Assembly: GCF_018812025.1 (NCBI RefSeq)
Contig: NC_063049.1
Span: 35,779,447 to 35,843,446 of the forward strand
Reading direction: 5' to 3'
DNA length: 64,000 bases
Source of the DNA: Megalobrama amblycephala
Lineage: Eukaryota; Chordata; Actinopteri; Cypriniformes; Xenocyprididae
The position numbers and the translations under genes are program-made. Shown here one piece after another: positions 1 to 14,700 of the stretch. The notes under the pieces are model-generated. The model worked only from the letters and a program-made list of their open reading frames with translations. It was not told where the DNA came from and ran no database searches. Each line of letters starts with the position of its first letter. Position 1 is the stretch's first letter.

Positions 1-256
1 ATATTAAAATAGAAAACATTTACTTTAAATTGTAACAATATTTCACAATATTACTGTTATTACTGTTTTTAACAAATAAATACAGGCCTGTGAGCATGAA
101 AGACTTTTTTTTTAAACATAAAAAAATCTCACTGACCCAATTTTATATTACTGAATAACTCTCTTTTTTATGTATCTCTCTTTATATAATCACATAATAT
201 ATCACAATTTTAACAATTATACTCTTTTTTTGTTTCTTATATTTCTATTTTGTCAG

Positions 257-2356
257 ATATGAACGCAACTGTAAGAATAATCGACCAGTTAACCAACATT
301 CTGGCTCCAATGCTTGTGGGCCAGATCATGTCATTCGGTTCCCATTTCATCGGCTGTGGTTTTATCTCGGGCTGGAACCTGTTCTCCATGTGCCTGGAGT
401 ACTTCCTGCTTTGGAAAGTTTATCAGAAGACTCCAGCGCTTGCTTTCAAGGCAGGACAGAAGGAAACTGATGACCAGGAGCTAAAGCATCTCAACGTACA
501 AAAAGGTTTGTAATAACATCCAAGCACTTCTGGCACTTTCCACTAATATAGTACATAGAGTCCCAATACTTTTTATTTCAAGCAAATCCCATGTTTTTTT
601 TTGTAGTGAACACTTTTAGATATGTTAGACCATTATCCAGCATTAGATTAACATAGCATGAGAAGTATGCAATATTAATCCGCCTTAAAACTGCAAAAGT
701 GATTTTCGCCTCCCCCACTTTGTGCAGAACCTGTTTAACTATTGATTTCTCCCATTACAAAAAATGTAACATTCCTATGTAAAATGTAAAATGTGACACC
801 CAGGAAGTAAATAATTCATTTGATCAATAAGTTACTCAACTGTAGTGTTAGCTACATTTGTCACGCTCAACCATCTGACCATATTACCAAAGCTATTTAA
901 AGAAAAGTTTTATTTTGACTAACTAAAAAACCTGCATGTTTAGACAAATTCTGCAACCCATTTACTAGCAAAACCTACTGCCAACTTTGAATTCGTTTTT
1001 TCTTCTTTTTTTACACATATTTGAAGGTTTAGAACCTTTTTTCAGTAGGAGTTTCAAATCCTATTTTGTACCATTTTTATTGAAAGTGCCTATCATTGTG
1101 CATTTTAGTTTTTTAAACAATGCTGACAAAAAGAGACATATCAAATTAAATCAGACATTTTATTTTTGTGCTTTTCCAATTCACTGTTGCAGAGATTAGA
1201 AACAGTGAAAGTCCAGTTGAAGGCTCCAAGCTGATGAATGAAACCGCTGAGGTGAAGAAAAACACCGGTTGCTGCTACCAAATGGCAGAGCCCATCCGTA
1301 CCTTTAAGGATGGCTGGGTAGCCTACTACAATCAGTCCATCTTCTTTGCTGGCATGTCTCTGGCTTTCCTCTACATGACCGTTCTGGGCTTCGACTGCAT
1401 CACCACGGGCTACGCGTACACTCAGGGCCTGAACGGCTCCGTGCTCAGTCTCCTCATGGGAGCCTCGGCTATATCTGGAATCTGTGGAACAGTGGCCTTC
1501 ACCTGGATCAGAAAGAAGTGCGGCCTGATCAGAACCGGCTTCATCGCTGGAGTCACCCAACTGTCCTGCCTCATGCTCTGCGTGGCATCCGTCTTCGCTC
1601 CTGGCAGCCCTTTCGATCTCAGCGTCTCGCCCTTCGAAGAGGTCTTAAAACATCTGTTTGGAGACAGCGGCTCGCTGCGTGAGAGTCCTACATTTGTTCC
1701 TACAATTGAACCACAGATTCAGGCAAACGCCACTGTTTTTGAGGAAGCCCCCCAAGTAGAGTCCTACATGTCCGTCAGTCTACTCTTCGCCGGCGTCATT
1801 GCTGCTAGAATTGGTAAGTAAATGAGCAACCAACAGGAAACAATAGAAATAGTTTTATTTAGTCCTTATATTCCATTATCTTCAAGAGGAAGAAAGTGAT
1901 ATCCATATCTTTATATCACCTAAACGTTGTAAAGCCAACCTTTGAGACCAAAAATGAGTCATGTTTGTGATAATTGTGTGCTGGTGCTTTTTTATGTCAC
2001 ATATGTCATATGTATTAAGTGATTCTCCTAAATTGCTTCCAGGTCTTTGGGCCTTTGACTTGACCGTGACTCAACTGATCCAAGAGAATGTGATAGAGTC
2101 CGAGAGAGGAGTCATCAATGGTGTCCAGAACTCCATGAACTATCTTCTTGATCTCCTGCACTTCATCATGGTCATCCTTGCACCAAATCCAGAGGCCTTC
2201 GGCCTTCTCGTGATCATCTCTGTTTCCTTCGTTGCAATGGGACATATGATGTATTTCAGGTTTGCCTATAAAAGCCTCCGAAGTCGACTCTTCCTGTTCT
2301 GTTCACCCGAGCAGAAGCCAGATCCCAATATTCCCTCACTTTCCAACTCCGTATAA
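257..2356 (+). CDS. slc40a1: Ferroportin iron exporter, 3' part (last three coding exons)
   Basis: Ferroportin exports ferrous iron across the plasma membrane (macrophages, gut, liver) and is the hepcidin receptor. Visible coding exons are 257-505, 1193-1813 and 2043-2356, each with AG/GT borders. Split codons join in frame (GAG across 505/1193, GGT across 1813/2043) and the stop TAA is at 2354-2356. About 393 C-terminal residues of a roughly 570-residue family protein are present; the start lies upstream of the window. Recognisable blocks are [11 protein letters not shown] and CGFISGWNL in the first exon, [14 protein letters not shown] and [10 protein letters not shown] in the second, and [20 protein letters not shown] in the third. 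The Cys codon at 1519-1521 (in RKKCGLIR) is the equivalent of human Cys326, the hepcidin-contact residue. The family is a multi-pass membrane carrier, and the variable loop coded at about 1620-1770 is the most divergent part. No frameshift is seen. The 5' UTR iron-responsive element known in this gene would be outside the window. Confidence 0.96.
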
Positions 2357-4064
2357 CTTTAAAGAGACCGTAAGCCAATTTCTACTAGTTTCGCATGCTG
2401 TGTTCTTCGAGAACGTCACCAGGAACCCATTCCATCTTATTAACTAACATGCATGCTTTTGTTCCTTACAGTGCTCATGCATTGAGTAAAAATTCTTCTC
2501 CGTTAGCTAAAATAACAAAGAAGAGAAGGAGCTCTCCTTAGCGTAGCTTAGAGATATGTATATTCATGCATTACTTCCCTTGTTTTGTGTTCAAGGTGCT
2601 GTAAAAAATGCCTGAGAAGTAATTGTAGGGGGAAACACACAAATGGGAACTATGGTTCTTATGCGTTATACCATGCTTTAATAACTCTTGTAAAAGCTTC
2701 AAGGCAAAAATGAGCATATTTATTCTACTTTTACACATTTTATTGGGTTTTTTGACTTTATGGTCATAGTTAATCTTCAGACCAGGTTTCTGAGTTTTGC
2801 AATGCGCTCTACTTAAGATAGTGTAGTTTTGTAACGTTTGTCCCTCAATGCTTTTTATGAGCTATGGTTAAAGTCTCTTTTATAGTTATTTGGAGTGTGC
2901 TAGTTATTCATTCAGTTATGCATATATAATGCTTATATATTTATATACATGTAGTCAGTATTCTGTATCTCAGCTTCGGTGGTGCTATTATTACAACTCT
3001 TTTGGAAAGCAATGCAGAGACATATACAGTTTGTACATGTAACCAAAGTGGATTTTTTTTTACACCATGTGGAAGTGAGGGAATTGCAACCGTTTTCCTG
3101 TGTTAACATTCCGAATGTTAGTGGTGTGAAAATTTCCTGGAGATTTAGGCCCTGATACACTCGCCCCATTGCAACTAGACTTTTTAGAGCACTAGATTTT
3201 TTTTTTGTTCTGTTTGATTTTAAAGTGATTTTTAGCACATAATTCTTGTTTTTGCAAAGATTGTTACACAGGCACTTTACGTGATTAGCTACACTTATCC
3301 ATGACAAAATAAGCGCAACAGGATACTTCAGGTTTAAGCTGCACAGAATTTATTCACTGCCACCAAAGTTCACAGCCAGGCAGGAATTCTGAAATTTCCT
3401 CTTGTAGTTCTGCACATTTGCTTCAAAAATAGCAACAAAAATGGGATTTTAGAACTATGTGAAATCTCTAAAACCCGCATTATATTTACTGCCCTTTAAG
3501 TGACGCCACACCTCAGTTTTTCCATCATTCAAATCATATGCTAATCTAGATGTTCCAGATGTAAACTTTACAGACCTACTTTATTAGGTCTATGAGCCGA
3601 CACTTGCCACAAAAGCCACAATCACTCAGGCACTAACATCCTTTTGAAAACCACAGCTGGCTTGACATATAGATGAGGTATTTTGTAATAGTTGTGTAAT
3701 ATTGATGTTGGACACCAGTAGGACTCCACCATAAGCACAGAAAAGAGATCGAGTCCAATGTAGACTGCTGGTTTGAAGTGCAGCTGGTCACAAATGCAGG
3801 TGCCAAGTCACTGGTTTTTGTCTCAAGTAAGCATTTTTAATGTTTCATGAGGCCCCTATGAACATAGTGTCAGTCTTTAAACACTTACTTCATTGCGTCA
3901 GTGCATATTATCTGTATTTCTGTGAATGTGTAGCCTTATTTACATCTGTAAAATATTTTTATATTCTTGTGTTTACTAGTTTTATTTGAATTCAGTTTTG
4001 TCCTTTTATGTAACGCCACAAAGTAGATCTTACCCTTTACAAAATGAAACACTTTTGCAATAAA
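2357..4064 (+). other. slc40a1: Probable 3' UTR of slc40a1
   Basis: Sequence after the ferroportin stop carries no coding signal. An AATAAA signal lies at 4059-4064 and a second at 4233-4238, so the transcript probably ends shortly after one of these. Extent is inferred from these hexamers only. Confidence 0.5.
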
Positions 4065-5124
4065 TTGTACTTTTAAAACACAGTTGAATGTAAGAACAAA
4101 CGTACATTATTCTTTCTTGGAGCATATTGATTGTTTGTTTGTTGTGTGGCATACTTGCAATAATTGTGGTTCACACTCCATTGCAGGGGGAATATACAAC
4201 TTAAGACTTGTATTGCATCTTGCTTCAACTGAAATAAACAGATTTATATCAAAATGCAACATGATTTGAGTGGCTGAAATAAGTAGAAGGGGGAGTGTTA
4301 AGAGGACAACTGGAGCTGGAATACATGCTGCAGCAATTGTACAGTATACAGGGTCACATTCCTCAGAAGGGTTTGCTGGTAGTTTTCTCTAAAAGGCCCT
4401 TTCAGACTTTTTTTTTTTGGTTAATGCACTGACTAAAAGCTGAGTTGAGCTTGGCTTGCATGAGAAGCAAAAACAAAGAACGACCTGATTACATGCCAGT
4501 AACAAACACGTCTCCCATTCTGGGTGGGTGGAAAATCAGGCTGATCTGCCGGGTCTAGACCTAAAATCTGTATGCAACCGAGTTAACTTTGTGTTTTTAG
4601 GACCAATAGTGAGAAACTATGTATGTAGACAGTCACAAAAAAAATTGATGCAGAATGTATTCAATAATAGTTGAAACCTGAAGCAAAGTGGGAGCAAAGC
4701 TCAAGTGAAATTCGACTTTGCTTGAACTAGAAATCCAGACATGGGTAAGAGATAAGATATACTCCTTAGTGTTTCAAAAAGAAGTGCGCACGTGTGAAAT
4801 AGCTGGCGTCCTCAGCAATTCATTTTGTACAATATCAGTCCTAAAAACCATATCATAACCATGACCTTTGATACATTTCCTGGAAAACAGTTCTAATACA
4901 TAGGGGTTGACATTGTTTACCTTGTCTGTAGTTAACTTTAGTACACAGAAAGAGAACAACAACGGGATTGCAGTAACGGAGGTGTTACCAACACATGACC
5001 TGCAAACATTCGACCAAAACCACTCATAAACCATCAAAACACACCAGCCAAATCAGCTTGGCTCAACTCGAAACCAGTTTAGACTGTTTGGCTTTTTTCA
5101 GTGGCGAATGGCTATATTATTTCT
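4065..5124. other. Intergenic gap between slc40a1 and the first microsatellite
   Basis: No gene, hairpin or transposon end was recognised here. It is the outer part of the slc40a1/wdr75 convergent interval. Confidence 0.4.
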
Positions 5125-5157
5125 ACACACACACACACACACATTTTATACATAAAT

Positions 5158-5189
<32 letters not shown>

Positions 5190-5191
5190 AC

Positions 5192-5234
<43 letters not shown>

Positions 5235-5251
5235 CATACATACATACATAC
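5125..5251. repeat. Compound (CA)n-(TA)n-(TACA)n microsatellite
   Basis: An AC run (5125-5143) is followed by TA runs (about 5159-5228) and then a CATA run to about 5251. It lies in the convergent intergenic space and should be length-polymorphic. Confidence 0.9.
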
Positions 5252-5447
5252 TTCAGATGCAAAAGCCTCTAAGTGTCGTCTGAGCATTTTTATCAAGCTC
5301 ATATGTTCAGGTTCAGTAATTTCACTTTTAATGGTAATTAATAGGTAATTTTCATTGCCATTAAAGTGAAATAACTGAACAAACATACAAGCCTGATAAA
5401 AATGCGCATTTTAGAAGAAAATTTCAGATGGCACTTCTGAAGTCTTC
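5252..5447. repeat. Imperfect inverted repeat, possible MITE or stem-loop
   Basis: Arms at about 5285-5335 and 5357-5404 are roughly 85 percent complementary, with short gaps. Shared core segments are GCATTTTTATCA, GTTCAGT, ATTTCAC and TTTAATGG. Weaker complementarity extends outwards to about 5252 and 5447. It may be a small non-autonomous transposon or part of the wdr75 3' UTR. Confidence 0.5.
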
Positions 5448-5768
5448 ATATATACACACTTAATATTTTTTATAAATATTTGTTTACCAGAAAGTTACAA
5501 AAATCAATGAACAAGAACACTGAAATAAATTTTTCACAGCACACCATTCAAAAAGTTCTTTATAAATTATTGTCGATGAAACTGTTACATTACACTAACA
5601 TTCAGAGATACAAAATAGCATTCTTGTCCTCAATCCTCATTCATCAAACCACTAATGGGTTGCTGCAATCCAAATAAACAATTGCTAACCAATCACCATT
5701 ATGGATCTGAAGCAAGTTGAGAAGAATAACAAAAAAAAAAAAATGAATAGGATTGTGAAACTGCTTCA

Positions 5769-8700
5769 TCACGGTTTGGAGTCAATAAGGTTAGCCATCC
5801 AGCTAAAGTCAGTCTTTCTGACCTTTTTCAGTTCCCTCTCTTGTGCTTTAGAAAGCTTCAGCGTCACCTCATCAACTGAGCCCTGGGCTCTGAGCTCCTG
5901 CTGACTATCACGGGTCTCCATCTCCCCCTCAGAGTCCTCTTCCTCTTTCTCACTGTCCATTTCCTGCTCTGAAGACTCCCTTTCCTCTCTGTGCACGTGC
6001 CAGCAAAACCAAAAAGTATGAAATATAGAAGTTATGTTCTTGTATTACAGGGCATCTCAGAAAAAAGGAGAAGAGAAACTGAGAAATAGGCATGTTTACT
6101 GCGGTTAACTTTTAAAGAAAACATTAAAAAAAATCCATTGTGCAAGTGAAGAAAATCCAGAGAAGGGTCTTACCCTTCAGTGTTGGAGATCAGGAGGGAA
6201 CTGACAAACATTGAGCACAGGACCGAAGCAGCAGGTAGAACGTGAGCTGGTGTGTGTAACAACTAAAAAAAACAGATGAAAGACAAGAATTAAAAAACAT
6301 TTTCCCATTACCAGCCCATGGCTTGAAATTAGAGCTGGGTGATATTAGATACTGGTGAAATAAAGCAATATTATACTACGTTTCTTTATTACTCCAAAAC
6401 TGAAAGCTAAAAAAAAAAAGGAGTAACAAATCAAGGATCTTGCTGGTGGCAATGTGGGACATTATCAGTCTTGCCCAGATTTAAAAGTGTTTTGGAAAGA
6501 AATTCATACAATTATACAGGAGATTTTAGAGATTGAGATAGAGGATACATGTTATGACCCGGTTTCACAGACAGGGCTTAGACTAAGCCAGGATTAGGCC
6601 TTAGTTCAATTAGGACATTTAAGTAGCTTTTATAAATGTAGCCTAGAAAAAAAAAAATTTACTGGTGTACATCTTGAGACAAAACAATGGTACTGACATT
6701 TTTTTAAGATATGCTAGTGCAGGTTGCTTTCACTTAAAACAGCTCAAACATGCATTTTAGTCTAGGACTAGCTTAAGCCTTGTCTGTGAAACTGAGGGTA
6801 TATTCTATTCCTTGGACATATACCAGATTCAGTGAATAACAGTAACACTGTTAAATATTTACTGAGAAGCAGCGAAAAAAATTGCCCAAACGAAAACAGA
6901 CTGTGACAGAAATATATAATATAGAAAGACTGACATTTAAACTGAGATTACAAGGAGAGACTTTTGAAAGACACTGACGAAAATGGACTGTGTGCAAGCA
7001 AAACAAAGCGAGAAGAGAGATATTTGTTTTTAAATGGAGGAATGGGTTGTGTATACAAATACCTATATAACCATTTGAATTAGGGATGTCCAGATCCGAT
7101 CACGCGATCGGAAATCGGGCCCGATCACGTGGTTTCAGACTCGATCGGAATCGGACGTTACCTCCCGATCAGGACTCGGATATATATGTATTGGGGTGCA
7201 ACGGTTCTCTGTAAAAAATCGAACCGTACGGTTCTCCACTTACGGTTCGGTACGCACTTGCACCGTGGTCCATCTCGAATGAGGACGCATCTATTGGTTA
7301 ATATGGTTTGTTTAAAATAGCAACGTGGGAAACAGACAGACAGAGTTCAGATAATGTATGTTTCAGTCGATGGATGCGCAAAACGTTACAACAACAATAA
7401 TCAGAAAGCGTGGACAAAACAGTCACTCTTTGTAAACTGTTAACCGCGAGTGCCGTCTGCTCTAATGTCCAGTCATTTACGCCGTCATCACCCGGGTGTT
7501 GATACAGGTGAGACCTGAACAGCACATGTTGCTGTCTGTGTTTAAACTAACTCATTTAAGCCTTGCTGATTTAAACCTTCAACAACAAGACGCGAAAGAG
7601 AACTCGCGCGCTGTGAGAAGATTTGTGTGCGCTCATCCGAAGCGCGCACACGCTTATTTCAGTCAGCGCGCAAATACTGAGTTCTCTTTCAAGTCTTGCG
7701 CTTCAGCGGACAAATTCATACAAAAATTATGTCAACATGCCCGTCTTAGCGAGTATCCTAGCAAACACAGTCGGTTATGTCTTAAGTGAACGTATATTAG
7801 TCGAGAAAGAAAGGCACATGTGTAACAGTATATGTAGGCCTACTGGATCGTGCATGTCTTATAGGGAAAAAAACTATTCCTGCTGCCTGTTTTTAATGTT
7901 AAATCAAACAACAAATAACTAAGAAATCACTCACTGCTCTTGACTGAATAGTTTTTGTAACTTCAATAATGATTAATCTTTATTTATTTTATACAGTAAA
8001 GATAATATGCAGTGATATTTTATATTTGATTACTTTATCCATTTTCTGTACGTGAAAACTACTGTTAGATACCTGAAAAACCTGAAAAGCACTGTTCCTG
8101 GATCCTGGATCTGTTTTTTCGCTCTTCTTTATTCTTTTTTATGTATTATAGCAGTATCGGATCGGGACTCGGTATCGGTAGATACTCAAAATCAAATGAC
8201 TCGGACTCGGACTCGAGGGCAAAAAAACGTGATCGGGACATCCCTAATTTGAATACATGTCTATGTATTTATATTTGGAGGTACCCTTTGAATATGTCTA
8301 CATATGTATATATGAATAAGTTTATGTACATAATATTTGTGAATATATATTGCAACCCATTTGTTTTTCTTCTATTCAAGTATCTTTTTTTCCTACCTAA
8401 AATCCAGAAAGAATACAGATAACCAGGTTGACGGTTTGCCTGTTAATGTTTGTCATTGATCAGTAATGATAAATAAAAATAAAGTAAAAGAAAGAAAGAA
8501 ATAAAGAAAAATTGTGACATGCAATGATTTCTATGCCTTTTTTTTGACATATTTTGATTATAATATAAGATATGTACGCTTTGTAATGGCAAAGCTGAAT
8601 CAGAAATCAATCTAATATGCTGACTTGTTTCTTTTTATCATTAGTTCTGGCCGCTTAATACTTTTGTGGAAACCATGATAATTTTTTTTCTATTCTAAAT

Positions 8701-11700
8701 AAAAAAAAAAAAACAGCATTTATTTGAAATGGAACACTTTTGTATCATAAAATGTTTCTACTGTTATTTTTTTGATAAATTTATTTACGAATTTCATTCA
8801 AAACGATGATATAATCTATAATATAATGAATAGAGAGCCCACCCTACTTACTTCTTTGATGGTAACGGAGCCCTGTGTGTGTTTGGGTTTGTCAGCCGCT
8901 GGATGGGATGGTGTGTCGAGTTTCTGCTGCTGCGGTCTGTGTTTGCCCAACAGCAGGTAAAATGGCGTAACAGCAACGCTGTCATCAATGAGAAGCTGTA
9001 TCAATGAAACACATGTAAAAAGTTACTTTGGGGCCCCTCAAAATAAATGAGCATAAAGGCAGTTTAAGAAAAAGAACTGTACCCGTTTACTTGATGACAA
9101 CATTCTGTCCTCCTCTGTTGCAATGCTGAAGGTCAATAAATCCTGATAATTAATAACAGTTAATTTTAGTAAAATGTCAGGACACAAAATGCACAATATA
9201 ACACTAAAACACATTTACACAGTACCCGCACTTTTCCATGACTTGCCAGTTGTTCGCAATTGCTGGATAATATTTTTCCTTATTTAGTTTTATTGAGGTT
9301 ACACCCACAAAGAGCTATTTAACCCATATCTAGCTCTTGAAATATATATATTTTTTTAAAAGATTTATTATATTTAATTAATTAATTTTTAATATATTGT
9401 ATACATTTATTTACATTTAATAATTTAATATAATATTGATTATTTATTATAACAAATATAATACTTTATCATGCTTAAAGGTGCCATCGAACATTTTTTT
9501 TACAAGATGTAATATAAGTCTAAGGTGTCCCCTGAATGTGTCTGTGAAGTTTCAGCTTAAATTACCCCATAGATTTTTTTTTATTAATTTTTTTAACTGC
9601 CTATTTTGGGGCATCATTAACTATGCACCGATTCAGGCTGCGGCCCCTTTAAATCTCATGCTCTCCGCCCCCCTGAGCTGTCGACTATAATACAGTGCAT
9701 AAACAAAGTTCACACAGCTAATATAACCCTCAAATGGATCTTTACAAAGTGTTCGTCATGCATGCGAGTGAGTATAGTATTTATTTGGATGTTTACATTT
9801 GATTCTGAATGAGTTTGATAGTAGCTAGGCTGCAGCTAACGGGCTAAAGCTAACATTACTCACTGTTGGAGAGATTTATAAAGAATGAAGTTGTGTTTAT
9901 GAATTATACAGACTGCAAGTGTTTAAAAATGAAAATAGCAATGGCTCTTGTCTCCGTGAATACAGTAATAAACGATGGTAACTTTAACCACATGTAACAG
10001 TACATTAGCAACATGCTAACAAAACATTTAGAAAGACAATTCACAAATATCACTAAAAATATCATGATATCATGTCAGTTATTATTGCTCCATCTGCCAT
10101 TTTTCGCTATTGTCCTTGCTTGCTTACCTAGTCTGATGATTCAGCTGTGCACATCCAAACGTTAATACTGGCTGCCCTTGTCTAATTCCTTGAACATGAT
10201 ATGCAAATATTGGGGTCGTACATATTAATGATCCCGACTGTTGCATAACAGTCGGTGTTATGTTGAGATTCGCCTGTTCTTCAGAGGTCTTTTAAACAAA
10301 TGAGATTTACACAAGAAGGAGGAAACAATGGAGTTTGAGACTCACTGTGTGTCATTTCCATGTACTGAACTCTTGTTATTCAATTATGCCAAGGTAAATT
10401 CAATTTTTCATTCGATGGCACCTTTAATAATTTGATCATTAAAAAATATTTTTCTTAAGTAACTTCAAGTTAAAATTAAGTTAATTATAATTTTTAATAT
10501 AAATTTTTTGAAGATTTTGTTAATGTTTTGTATTTTCCAGGTCTTAAAAACACGATTTAAAATCCAGGTTTTCCACTATTGTGGGAACCCTTCATCTAAA
10601 TCTAGAGGGAAAAAAGAGATTTAAAAAAAACAAAAAAACATTTACACTAACAAACTGTCCTACGGTTATGTGTTTTCAGGCCGTTATGTGATAGAATTAT
10701 CATTGAAGTACCATGTTTTGTGTGAGGAAATACAGCTGAGATCTGTTGAGCCACTGAGAACTTTCGTCACATCCGTTCAACGGCTCCTCCCGAGGAACAA
10801 AGATGGCACGATGTACCTTCTCTGAACACACTTTCTTCTGGGTGAACAGAGGGCGCGGCTCGCTGGGTTTGAAAACAAACACTGTACAGAGACCAAAGAA
10901 TACATTAAAAGCAGCTTGTGCATAACTCTTAATGACTATTATGATACATTAGAAAAAGAACCAAAGTGCATCAATCATAAATAAGTGTGTATTTATGATT
11001 GATGCTCTTTGTTTCTTTTCTTGCTACGTATATTGCTAATCAAACAACACTAAGGAGATGAAGAGTGCCAAGAAGAGATGACCGTTCAAACACTTACGGT
11101 CTGTATGTTTAGACTGGTATGAAAAGGCAGCCACATTTTCTGACAAGGGGTCCGGCTGCAGCTTGGAAACTTCCACAGATGTGCTCCATTCCACTGTGAG
11201 CAAAAGAGATTTGACATTACATAAATATGCAAAAGTCAATAAACCAAAACCAAACCAGGCTGAACAAATCTAGTAAGAAGGAGAAGTTTACACAAAAATG
11301 AAAGTCCTGGTATTACTCACTCTCATGTTGCTTCAAACCTGTATACTGTTGGTTTTTTTTTTTTCAAACATTTATAATAACCAAGGGCTGTCAAGCTCCT
11401 AAAAGGACCAAAAAGCCCATGAAAGTGCCATAGATTCAAAATAGTGCTTTTTTGAGCTTGACAGCCATGTTTGCTATGAAATGCCATTTTATATATATAT
11501 GTATATATATGTCTACAGATTGTTTCAAATAACTTGACAGTGAGTAAATAATGGCAATGTTCTTTTTTGGCTGAACTATCCATTTAAGCTGGCTTGTTCA
11601 ATTGATGCCTCAAAACAAAATTTTAAAAGCAACTGAAACAATTTTAATGAGCACTTACATGCACAAGTGAGGAGATTCCAGCAGCAGAGAAGGTTGTTGG

Positions 11701-14700
11701 TGGTGGTGCCAAGCAGGTATTTGGAGCAGCTTAATCGGCCGAAACAAAGGTCCCTGGTAGATCAAAGTAGCTGCCTTTAGTTAGTTTCAACAATTCAAAG
11801 ACCACCGTGATCAGAAAGGCCCATGTCACTTACATATTTCATCAGATTAGTCTCAGTGCATGATAATCAGTTGCCTTACTGTTAATCAGAAACTGTGATA
11901 CAACAGCAACGAACATTATCAAAAAACATTTACAATAAATATGACTTCTTATAATTGTACCCAAGTCTACAAATAATCAAACAGATGCACTTTTTTGTGA
12001 GATAATAGAAATCAAATATGGCGCAAAGCTGCCCACAACTTTATGGCTCAACAAATCAGTGTGAGAGGATTGGAAATAGTGTACAAAGCAGATTTAGCAC
12101 TCGCTGAAATTTCGAATTATTATTAACTACATATTTACCTTCTATGCTTCAGAATACAGTACATAATACAGTAAAAAACTAAACTTTAAAGAATAGTTTA
12201 CCCAAAAGGTGAAAATTCTGTCATCATGTTGTCATGATGACAAAAGAAGACACTTAATGTACTGTTCATGTTTTTTTTTTGCAATTACAAAAAAAAAAAA
12301 AAAAAAAAAATCACAAACTTAAATTACAGATTTTTCATGTTTGGCTGAACACTTCCTTTAAGGCCAATTTACTTGTGTTGCCACGTTCCTTGAAATTCTA
12401 GCAAAGATACAATAGTTTGATAGCAAAAGATTGATATTTAATACATTTTTGATACAAGGAAGCATTGCCACAACATTAAAGGGAAAGTTCACCCAAAAAC
12501 ATAAAATGCCATCATGCCATTCCTGATGTATATTACTTTCTTTCTTCAGATAAACACAAATGAAATGTTTATGAAAATGATCCATCACTGTGAGTCAATA
12601 TAATGCAAGTGATTGTGTGCATCCCAGTTGACACTTGAAAATCCCAGTTGGCACGTTTCCACTGCATGATACTACTCGGCTCGCTTTACTTTCGGTTTGC
12701 TTTTCCACTGCAGTTTAGTACCTACTGCCGTGGATCCGCTTCTGGGCTACCAACGAGTCTGCACCTCATCTACTGACCACGATAAAGCCATTTCTTTTTT
12801 CAAGTTGTATGCGACGGTCGTTTAAAGCAAGTTGTTTCACAAACAAATGATACAGCGGTGGCTGTTACTGACTATTTAAATCTAGCAGGTTTGGTGTCTT
12901 GTGTTTCAAATCCAATGACGCTGGTTGTGACGATTCTCTCTGACCAATCAGTGATCTGCAGTGTTTACACATCACATTTAGTATCGGTACGGCTCGCTTG
13001 GAACCTCAACCGAGGTGGTACTATTAAAGCGAGCCGTCCCATGCAGTGGAAAAGCGGCATAAGTGATCGTGACTGTAATCCATACAACCACAATCTTCTA
13101 AAGCGAAGCGGCAGGTATCTTTAAGAAAAACACAAATGTTTTTAAGCTTTTTAACTATAAATCAATGCTTCCAGTCTACTGTCATGAGGGGGACACTGTG
13201 ACACTTGACATTAAGTGCGATGAAGCTTTCACAAGTGCGAGAAGTAATGCAGAAGTGTTATTTTTCTTACACACACCTATTGTTTTGCTTCGGAAGACAT
13301 TGATTCATCCACTGGGGTCGTGTGGATTACCATCACAATCGCTGTGCTTGGTTTTTTTAAGCGTCAAACAAGCAGAATGGTATTATTAATGGCATTATAT
13401 GGACCCACAAAGATTATTATTTTCCTAAAATCTTTGTTTGTATTTATCTGAAGAAAGAAAGTCATATACATCAGGGATGGCATGAGGGTGAGTGAATGAT
13501 TAAAGAATTTTCATTTTTATGTGAACTATCCCTTTAAGGGTAACTGGCCCTATTTTAACGATCTAAGCTCATAATCCAGGTTTCAGTTGGTCAGTGATGC
13601 AGTTTATTTCAGTTGCCTCCAAATAGCAATGCGGCAACAATGCACCTGAAAACGCCCATGGGCAAACAGACGGGTGCGAGTGCATTTGCTATTTAAGCAA
13701 CGTGGCGCAGGGCGTGAAAATGATAACTGCGTCAGGCTGAAACTAGCAAAAAACACTTGTGTCACGCCTGGCGCCGCATTGCATCGGATGTATGCTAGGG
13801 CCCATAAAATCTGAAATGTCTCGAATTTACTTTTGATCATTATCAAAAGCTTTTCTTATCAACGGAAACCCTGTTGTCTAAGATTTGTCGAGCCTGATAG
13901 CTCTGTTAATAATAATAATAATAAATTATTTATTAAAATTAAAATAAAGATTTTCATGGTGCACGCTGCATTCCCAAAAATGTGTTAAACTCACAGCACA
14001 TGCAGAGATAAAGTCTGCACCATTTACTGTGAAATGAGAAGCTTCGCTCGTTCGCACGCAGCAAAATTTACTAATTAAATTATACACACACTGCGATGAG
14101 TGTTTATTCGCTGTTAGTGAGAAGAGAGCAAGAAAGCACATCTTGTATTGTGCATCGATACTGCAGAAAATTAGTACTGAAACCATTTCAAATTTCAGTA
14201 TCGAAAAAATATATATATATATTTGACAACACTACAATTTACTGCTTGTGTTATAAAGGGAGGTAAGGAAGAACTGAGAACGGTTGTTGACAAAAAATGT
14301 CATGCGCTTTTTATCATGATGTACCCTAGCTGCACCTAATGAACTTCCTTTTATTAAAAACAACGACACAGAGTGAAACTGTGTCCCTCGTGACCCTGCA
14401 AAGGATGGCTTGCACCCAACTCCTTAAACAGGACTGAATCCCCAGTCTGTCTGGCCAGCATCTAAAGCTTAATTGCTAAGTTACCACCATTCAAACTGTG
14501 CGGACAGTCTGAAAAGAGCTCAGTGAATGCAGCCCACTGCTCTGAATGGGATACACCTCTAAAGGCTGTCAGTTTTCAAGAAGGAAGCTGTGAAATCCAC
14601 TCAAAACAGAAGACAGGGAACATCTAGTATCACCTTATTTCTCCAGGTGGTTGGCAGAGGGTGGTGAGCAGCTCCCAGGTGTCCGGGCTCCATATGGTGA

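Noticed and set aside
1141..1560. 139-codon minus-strand open frame
   Set aside because: It is antisense to a ferroportin exon with no independent gene signal.
9083..9090. Earlier donor for the wdr75 exon 9142-9083 (GT at 9090-9089)
   Set aside because: It would shift the frame into the next exon, whereas the donor after 9083 keeps it.
11323..11583. 86-codon minus-strand frame between wdr75 exons
   Set aside because: It lies within a TTAA-family MITE and breaks no wdr75 phase, so it is not an extra exon.
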